NCBI GenBank assembly: GCA_038093515.1
Contig: JBBPSI010000034.1
Location: 105,440-169,439 of the forward strand
Reading direction: 5' to 3'
Length of the DNA stretch: 64,000 nt
DNA from: Butyriboletus loyo
Lineage: Eukaryota > Basidiomycota > Agaricomycetes > Boletales > Boletaceae
In this document: one piece after another, positions 59,402-64,000 of the stretch
How the letters are laid out: each line of letters starts with the position of its first letter
Numbering within the stretch: position 1 is the stretch's first letter
The notes under the pieces: model-generated
What the model saw: only the letters and a program-made list of their open reading frames with translations
The model's database searches: none
What the model was told of the DNA's origin: nothing
Program-made: the position numbers and the translations under genes

Positions 59402-60835
59402 TCAGATCAAACTGACCCTCGTCCGAACCAAACCGCCTCTCCAATTCCTCATTCCAGCACTGCGATGATGTGCCCAGTCGCCTTGCATCCGCGCGAACGC
59501 GTCCTGAATATGTTCAGGCCGCAACGCCATCCGTGCTTCGGGAGGTGGAAGGAACAGCAAGCTGGTTGGTAATGGTGCATCCTCTGCATCGTCATCTTCG
59601 TCATCCCCACCGTCTCTTCGTGCACGCTTCCCCCCGTCCATGCCCATGCTGGCGACTTTCCGTTTTCCGACAGGGGAAGAAGACGACGGGGTGTAATCGT
59701 CCAGTAAATAAGATTCCTCGAGCGATTTTTTGACGTCGAGACCTGCCAAGGTGAGAGAGCGAACCATCTCGAACGCAAGGAAGCCAACAATGTCGACCGT
59801 GTCGTCGTTGGCTTTCAAATCCAGATGTGGAGGAAGGTTCAAGAAATCTCGAAATCGTTTCGCTGTACGGAGTACTCAGCAAAAAAAGGACAATTCCCCC
59901 GTGGTGTGAATGAGAGGGGAACATGGACCGTACCTTTGCGATAAGTAAAACTCGCTTGTCGACAGTCGGAATAATGTTGGTATTCTTCGCGCGTCATTTG
60001 TCGCGTTGCGTCGTCCGCTTCTTTCAATCGCTGGATCGACGCTTCGTGCGCCTCGATATCGTCCTCGTCTTCTTCGTCGTCGGATTGGTGGCCCGATTGT
60101 CGGAGGACTTCAGAGTAGATGGTCGAGATTTCCCAAGGGAGCTTGATGGTGATCTTTTGCGCTTTGGCTGTCAGTTTGTCTAGCGACAGAAACGCGTGTC
60201 AGGAAAGAACGAAAGCAAAGGCGAGCATGTACCGTCGGCACCGTCCTCCAAGGTTTCGACTTCGACGCCTGCACCACCTTCGCCACCATTGTCCTTGGCG
60301 TGCTTGCGGACGTCTTTCCACGAGAGGTATGTACGGAGCCGGTTGACTTTGCCTCTGTCGTGTCGGATGAGAAAGATGAGGTCTTCGGCCGTGAGGTAGC
60401 GGGCTCCTCGACGATTAGCGAGTGCGCGGGCCTGAAGGATCTGAGAGCCAAAGTAAGCAGCGCGGGACAGACGGTCACGGTTTTCTTACGAGTTCGATGA
60501 GCTGACTGCGAACAATGTCCTCGACGAGATTGACGGTTTCGTGATTCGGATCCTGAATTTCCCCAAAGACGAACATCTAAGATCAAGCGACCGTTCAGGT
60601 TGGGTTGAGCGTTTCGCGTGGGGAACGTTGTTCGTACCATCTGGGAGATCTCTTGTGTATACTTGTAGTCTCGTTGTCCATCGGGGCGTTTTGTGGGCTG
60701 GCTTGGGGGGACGGGTGCGGTGACGGCGGGTGTGGCTGTAGGAACGACGGGGGTGGACGGGACGGAGTTGGATGGGGCTGATTGTGTTGGATGGATGGGT
60801 GTTGGTTGTTCAGGACGGGGTTTGTAGTAATCCAT
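59402..60835 (-). CDS. SPT3: SAGA subunit Spt3 (double histone-fold, TAF13-like N-terminus)
   Basis: This SAGA subunit presents TBP to promoters. It begins 'MDYYKPRPEQPTPIHPTQ' with a Pro/Thr/Val-rich leader, then 'RDYKYTQEISQM' and, across an intron, 'MFVFGEIQDPNHETVNLVEDI', 'VRSQLIELILQARALANRRG', 'RYLTAEDLIFLIRHDRGKVNRL'. That is the TAF13-like histone fold. The linker has 'EDEDDIEAHEASIQRLKEAD' and 'MTREEYQHYSDCRQASFTYRK', then 'AKRFRDFLNLPPHLDLKANDD' and 'VDIVGFLAFEMVRSLTLAGL', the TAF11-like half. A low-complexity acidic tail with 'GKRARRDGGDDEDDDAED' ends in TGA at 59402. ATG at 60835; an upstream in-frame ATG would add 24 residues of unconvincing sequence. Confidence 0.93.
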
Positions 60836-60937
60836 GGTCTGAGTCGATCTCGTCGAAGCCCACGGCTGAACGTGCGTGTGCGTGGCCAAGTAGCGCCGTG
60901 AATGCACTCAGAAAACAACCGACCGGGTTCCACTGGC

Positions 60938-61104
60938 CAAGGATTCTACGGTGCAATCTATAGTGCAATTCTGTACAAAAAGAGTGTATCTGGATGACTT
61001 CTGATCAAGGATTCTACGCTGCGATTCTGTTGAACAAATCAAAACAAAAAGAGCATCACAGATCAAGAATTCTACGGTGCAATTCTCTAGACAAAAATCA
61101 ACCA
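60938..61104 (+). repeat. Short repeat cluster, copies 1-3
   Basis: Three copies of a motif with consensus 'GATCAAGGATTCTACGGTG' followed by CRATTCT: near 60938-60975, 61003-61031 and 61062-61091. Copy 1 contains an internal doubling ('GTGCAATCTA', 'TAGTGCAATTCT'). Each is followed by an A-rich stretch with 'ACAAAAA'. The same arrangement recurs in direct orientation at 61547-61690. Confidence 0.8.
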
Positions 61105-61546
61105 AATCAATCTCACTTTGCATGGTATAGGGTAAGCCTTATCCTTATCCAACATACCCTTCTATTGCCATCTGTGCAGTCCAATTCTCTGTACGATTGT
61201 CCTAGCTTTGCCCAGAATACATTTGATGATTACTAGACACAATATACACCTCAGGCTTTTTCCCCACCCACCCCACCCCAACCAACCATAAACAATAATA
61301 AACTGTGACAAATAAAACACATATGTTAGCTTGGTTTCGCTCTCGCTCTCGTTCTCGGTTAGAAGTTAGGGTTCTAGATTATATATTCTCGGAAGGGGGG
61401 TTTGGGGGTCTCCCCCATTAGTTAGATCTTAGTGTTGTCTTCCAATCAGACTACCTACCATTACCAGTTCCTGACTATCCTTACCCCAAATATCCAACCA
61501 ATCTCAGCTATACTCAAGTGAAAACAGACCATTTCTGGGTACTTCT
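61105..61546. other. Segment between the two direct-repeat clusters
   Basis: About 440 bp, AT-rich, with C-rich stretches near 61262-61285 and 'GCTCTCGCTCTCGTTCTCGG' near 61340. No open frame of interest and no sign of a transposase. A single 'GTTAGGGTT' is not a telomere repeat. Confidence 0.5.
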
Positions 61547-61690
61547 GATCAAGGATTCTACGGTGCAATCTATGGTGCGATTCTATAGATAAAAATACCA
61601 TCAACAAGAGCATATCTGAGTGATCTTTTCAAGCTTCTGATCAAGGATTCTACGGTGCGATTCTCTATATAAAAATCAAACAAAAAGACC
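61547..61690 (+). repeat. Short repeat cluster, copies 4-5 (direct repeat of 60938 cluster)
   Basis: Copies at 61547-61589 and 61639-61668, again a long unit with doubled 'GTGCAATCTATGGTGCGATTCT' followed by a short unit and 'ATAAAAATCAAACAAAAAG'. The order long-short matches copies 1-2, so the two clusters look like a direct repeat about 609 bp apart. Confidence 0.8.
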
Positions 61691-62253
61691 ATATGAAGAG
61701 GACCAGGAGAGTGAAATGGGGGCGTAAGAATATCCGAGGTCGGTGTGTGATTGTCATGGTGAGTATGGGTGGTAGTACTTGAACTTGAGTGAAGGATAGA
61801 GTCGCCTACAACGTGAGCGTCGTGGTTCATCGAACTGGGTACGTCGTGAAGTGAGGTCTGACTACCAGTCATCCACGGGATACAATCTCGCGAGTAGCGT
61901 CTTGCTGGAGCAGGAGCATATGGGGTAAGGTGACCAGATGGCTCTGCACTGGTGTAAGGCAAGTCCACGGGAGAAGGCCGACTACGTTCGTGAGCATCAG
62001 AAGGTCCAGAGGATGGAACATTCATGGCGCAGACGACGCCATTATCCGGAGTGGCTGATGAATTAGGTGGTCCTTGATTCTGGTGGTGGGTTGGTCTGCG
62101 TGGGTTTGTGCGTGTCCGTCGACGAAGGGAAACAAGGAAGGCCAACAAGCGAATTATCGACCTACAAAATGGCAACCCGCGGATGGACGCCAGTAATTTC
62201 AGAAAACGGCTCAGCAATTGAGCCAGCAATTGCCTCGGTATCAACACTGACAT
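61570..62253 (-). CDS. Hypothetical ORF, low support
   Basis: A 227-codon open frame from a real ATG at 62253. The first 45 residues are hydrophobic and Arg-rich ('LAQLLSRFLKLLASIRGLPF'). The middle is Ser/Pro/His-rich ('GPSDAHERSRPSPVD', 'HLTPYAPAPARRYSRD'). The last 35 residues derive from the short repeats at 61547-61690, so at least that end is not ancestral coding sequence. No family recognised; could be chance. Confidence 0.25.
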   Translation of the reverse strand: MSVLIPRQLLAQLLSRFLKLLASIRGLPFCRSIIRLLAFLVSLRRRTRTNPRRPTHHQNQGPPNSSATPDNGVVCAMNVPSSGPSDAHERSRPSPVDLPYTSAEPSGHLTPYAPAPARRYSRDCIPWMTGSQTSLHDVPSSMNHDAHVVGDSILHSSSSTTTHTHHDNHTPTSDILTPPFHSPGPLHMVFLFDFYIENRTVESLIRSLKRSLRYALVDGIFIYRIAP

Positions 62254-63577
62254 CGGGGAAAGCGGAAAATGGACCTGGACGACTACCCACTGCCCAACCT
62301 GTGGATAGGTTAGTCGAGAAAGCAGTACTACTTAAGGCCTGTCCGACACGTTCACTTAATTGCGCATCTTATGGAGCCCACTGGCACAGGATCCGATGCT
62401 GTAAGGCCACATGGCAGGTCCTCAAAAACGTACAGTGGCAAATGGCAAAGTGATTGGGCATTGTTTAGACGCTTAGTTTTCGCTGTATGGAATCTATATA
62501 TCTAACTCGGAACTTACTTATCAGATTCGGTTGCAGCTCTTGTGTGACATGCGACATCCTTCTTCGACGGTAAACTTACCCCGCTCTTTGCTACATATCC
62601 ATATCCTCCAACAATGGAATAAACGATGACCTTCTTGTCTGCCTTGGCTGATTCAGCGAGTGAAACCGCTACAACTGATCAATTCAATGCGTGTGTCGTA
62701 GTAGAATACCACAAGTTGATTACCTTGGTTTGTGGGTTTCGAATGCCACACTCAAAACTGTGAGGTTGAACCGATCATAATAAGTCAATCATTATGTAAC
62801 ATCATCGCTACTACTACATAGTACAAAGTGTCAGGCTGTTCTGATCATCACCAAAACTTTAACTCTCGTACGCACAGGAAACTGCTCTGTTCCTCATCCG
62901 AGGCGAGGCAAGAGACCAAGCCCGAAATGTCCCCGCCAATGATGATCATACATGTCCTGTCATGAACGAAACCCATCCGAGTCAAGGCCAAGTTGGATGC
63001 GCGATCGTTGATGGTAGGTCAACATCGAGACAGTCACTCGGCGAAGTCGGATGGTGAGACGTATGGCGCATCCTGATGGATCGTGCGGCACCCCGGTGGA
63101 CCAGCGTCGCAGAGCTATTCATGTGAGCGCTGCAGTGCTGTCAGGCGGGTGATGATCGAGTAGGCATACTTTCGTTCCCAGCTTGGACCTGCGAATTAAA
63201 TCCAGGATTCTTGTACCAGTAGACACCGTGCCGTGACCTGCTTCGTGGGCGATACAAAGCCCGTGCACATCGTCACCGTTCTCCATCCTGATCCAATTCG
63301 GTCCCAGAACAAATAACCAACGCCAACGTAGTGAATCCTCTGAATCGGTCGATAACACCTCGTCCCATTGTACACCGTCACACGAGTAAAATATTCGCAC
63401 AAGTAAAATGGACTCGAAACATAAATCAAGTTATCCGATGTAGTATAACACATTTTCTCACCGTGTGCGGTATACCCAACTCCACTCCAACACTGGCAAC
63501 GAACCCACAACTCCCCGAGGTTCCCGAATCAAATCGTGCGCGGAGAGCCGCTCGAAAGCAAATATTACAAGGTCATA
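62254..63577. other. About 1.3 kb with no supportable gene
   Basis: Several minus-strand open frames exist (for example 63119-63400 and 63196-63510) but they overlap each other in different frames and match nothing I know. One short exon-like stretch on the minus strand near 62580-62670 reads 'ESAKADKKVIVYSIVGGYGY'. This may be decayed coding sequence. Confidence 0.4.
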
Positions 63578-64000
63578 TTACGCCCACGGATTGTCGTTAT
63601 CCTCCACCTCTGGTATCTCGAGTCCATACCTACCTAAGCGGGTAGACGCCGGCGGCGTCTGCGCTCTCACAACATCCTCCTGCACCACATGCGCCTCCCC
63701 ATATCCCCTCCGTGCGTCCAAGTTCGAGGCGTCCGCCCGCCTCACTGCCCCTTCCTCGTTTTTATCTATATTTTCTTCTTCCTCCACCACTGTCCGAACC
63801 GGCGAACCCGAGCTCGGACCCAGTTCATCCCATACCCGTATCAGTGCCGGTGAATGCGGTGAATGCGGTCCACGCGACGTCGATGGTACCTGTAAACCGT
63901 CTGGCGCGGGCACGACCAGATCCACCGCATCTTCTTCCACGAGTGGCGTGTGCGGCATTCGCTTCGATATGCGCGGTGGAGACGCGGAGGATGACGAGGA
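63578..64000 (-). CDS. C-terminal part of an unknown protein, cut by the right edge
   Basis: The frame is open from the window edge to TAA/TGA at 63578. The visible 140 residues are disordered and acidic: 'SSSSASPPRISKRMPHTPLVE', 'VDLVVPAPDGLQVPST', 'VWDELGPSSGSPVRTVVEEEE', 'TPPASTRLGRYGLEIPEVEDN', ending 'DNPWA'. The open frame continues past the internal Met, so the start is outside the window. No domain recognised. Confidence 0.5.
   Translation of the reverse strand, partial: SSSSSASPPRISKRMPHTPLVEEDAVDLVVPAPDGLQVPSTSRGPHSPHSPALIRVWDELGPSSGSPVRTVVEEEENIDKNEEGAVRRADASNLDARRGYGEAHVVQEDVVRAQTPPASTRLGRYGLEIPEVEDNDNPWA

Noticed and set aside
61360..61380. 'GTTAGGGTT' as telomeric sequence
   Set aside because: A single copy only, within ordinary AT-rich DNA.

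Overview
The window is eukaryotic nuclear DNA from a filamentous basidiomycete, probably an agaricomycete. The evidence is many short introns (about 45-60 nt), very tight gene spacing, genes on both strands, and several families I know mainly from basidiomycetes. All gene models here are hand-spliced from reading frames and GT..AG (occasionally GC..AG) boundaries, so exon ends are good to a few codons at best. No rRNA, tRNA, CRISPR array or intact transposase was seen.

Layout: 1-6 kb holds the 3' end of CTNNBL1 (+), UTP15 (-), TCTP (+) and protein disulfide isomerase (-). 6-19.3 kb holds verprolin/WIP (-) and the giant TRA1 pseudokinase (+), which diverge from a shared 567-bp region carrying paired CACGTG boxes. 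19.4-31 kb holds a BRD8/Bdc1-like bromodomain protein (-), vacuolar aspartic protease (+), a DCAF6/8-type WD40 protein (+), a CTK1/CDK12 kinase with an RS-rich N-terminus (+) and CSN4 (-). 31.4-37.4 kb is one long unrecognised gene built of about 13 exon-encoded repeats, the most unusual locus here. 37.4-47.4 kb holds a PUB-domain protein (-), a TGL/SDP1-type patatin lipase (-), ORC4 (-), MED20 (+) and a mitochondrial PDH/BCKDH-type kinase (+). 47.6-53.4 kb holds a proline-rich hypothetical, NDUFAF3 (+), a small Ubl-like unknown (-), NDUFA8 (+) and lipoate-protein ligase (+).

From 53.4 kb the sequence becomes accessory in character: a degraded ORF, a tandem pair of MDR-family reductases (the upstream copy carrying a probable frameshift), a decayed CHAT-domain gene between them, SPT3 (-), a small direct-repeat element, about 1.3 kb with no gene I can support, and the C-terminal part of an unknown gene running off the right edge.

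Functional themes: TRA1 and SPT3 are SAGA subunits, TRA1 and the BRD8-like protein belong to NuA4/TIP60-type complexes, and MED20 and CTK1 act on RNA polymerase II. A DCAF-type receptor and CSN4 both relate to cullin-RING ligases. NDUFAF3 and NDUFA8 both serve respiratory complex I, while the mitochondrial kinase and the lipoate ligase both act on 2-oxoacid dehydrogenase complexes. I see no evidence of co-transcription, so this grouping may be coincidental.
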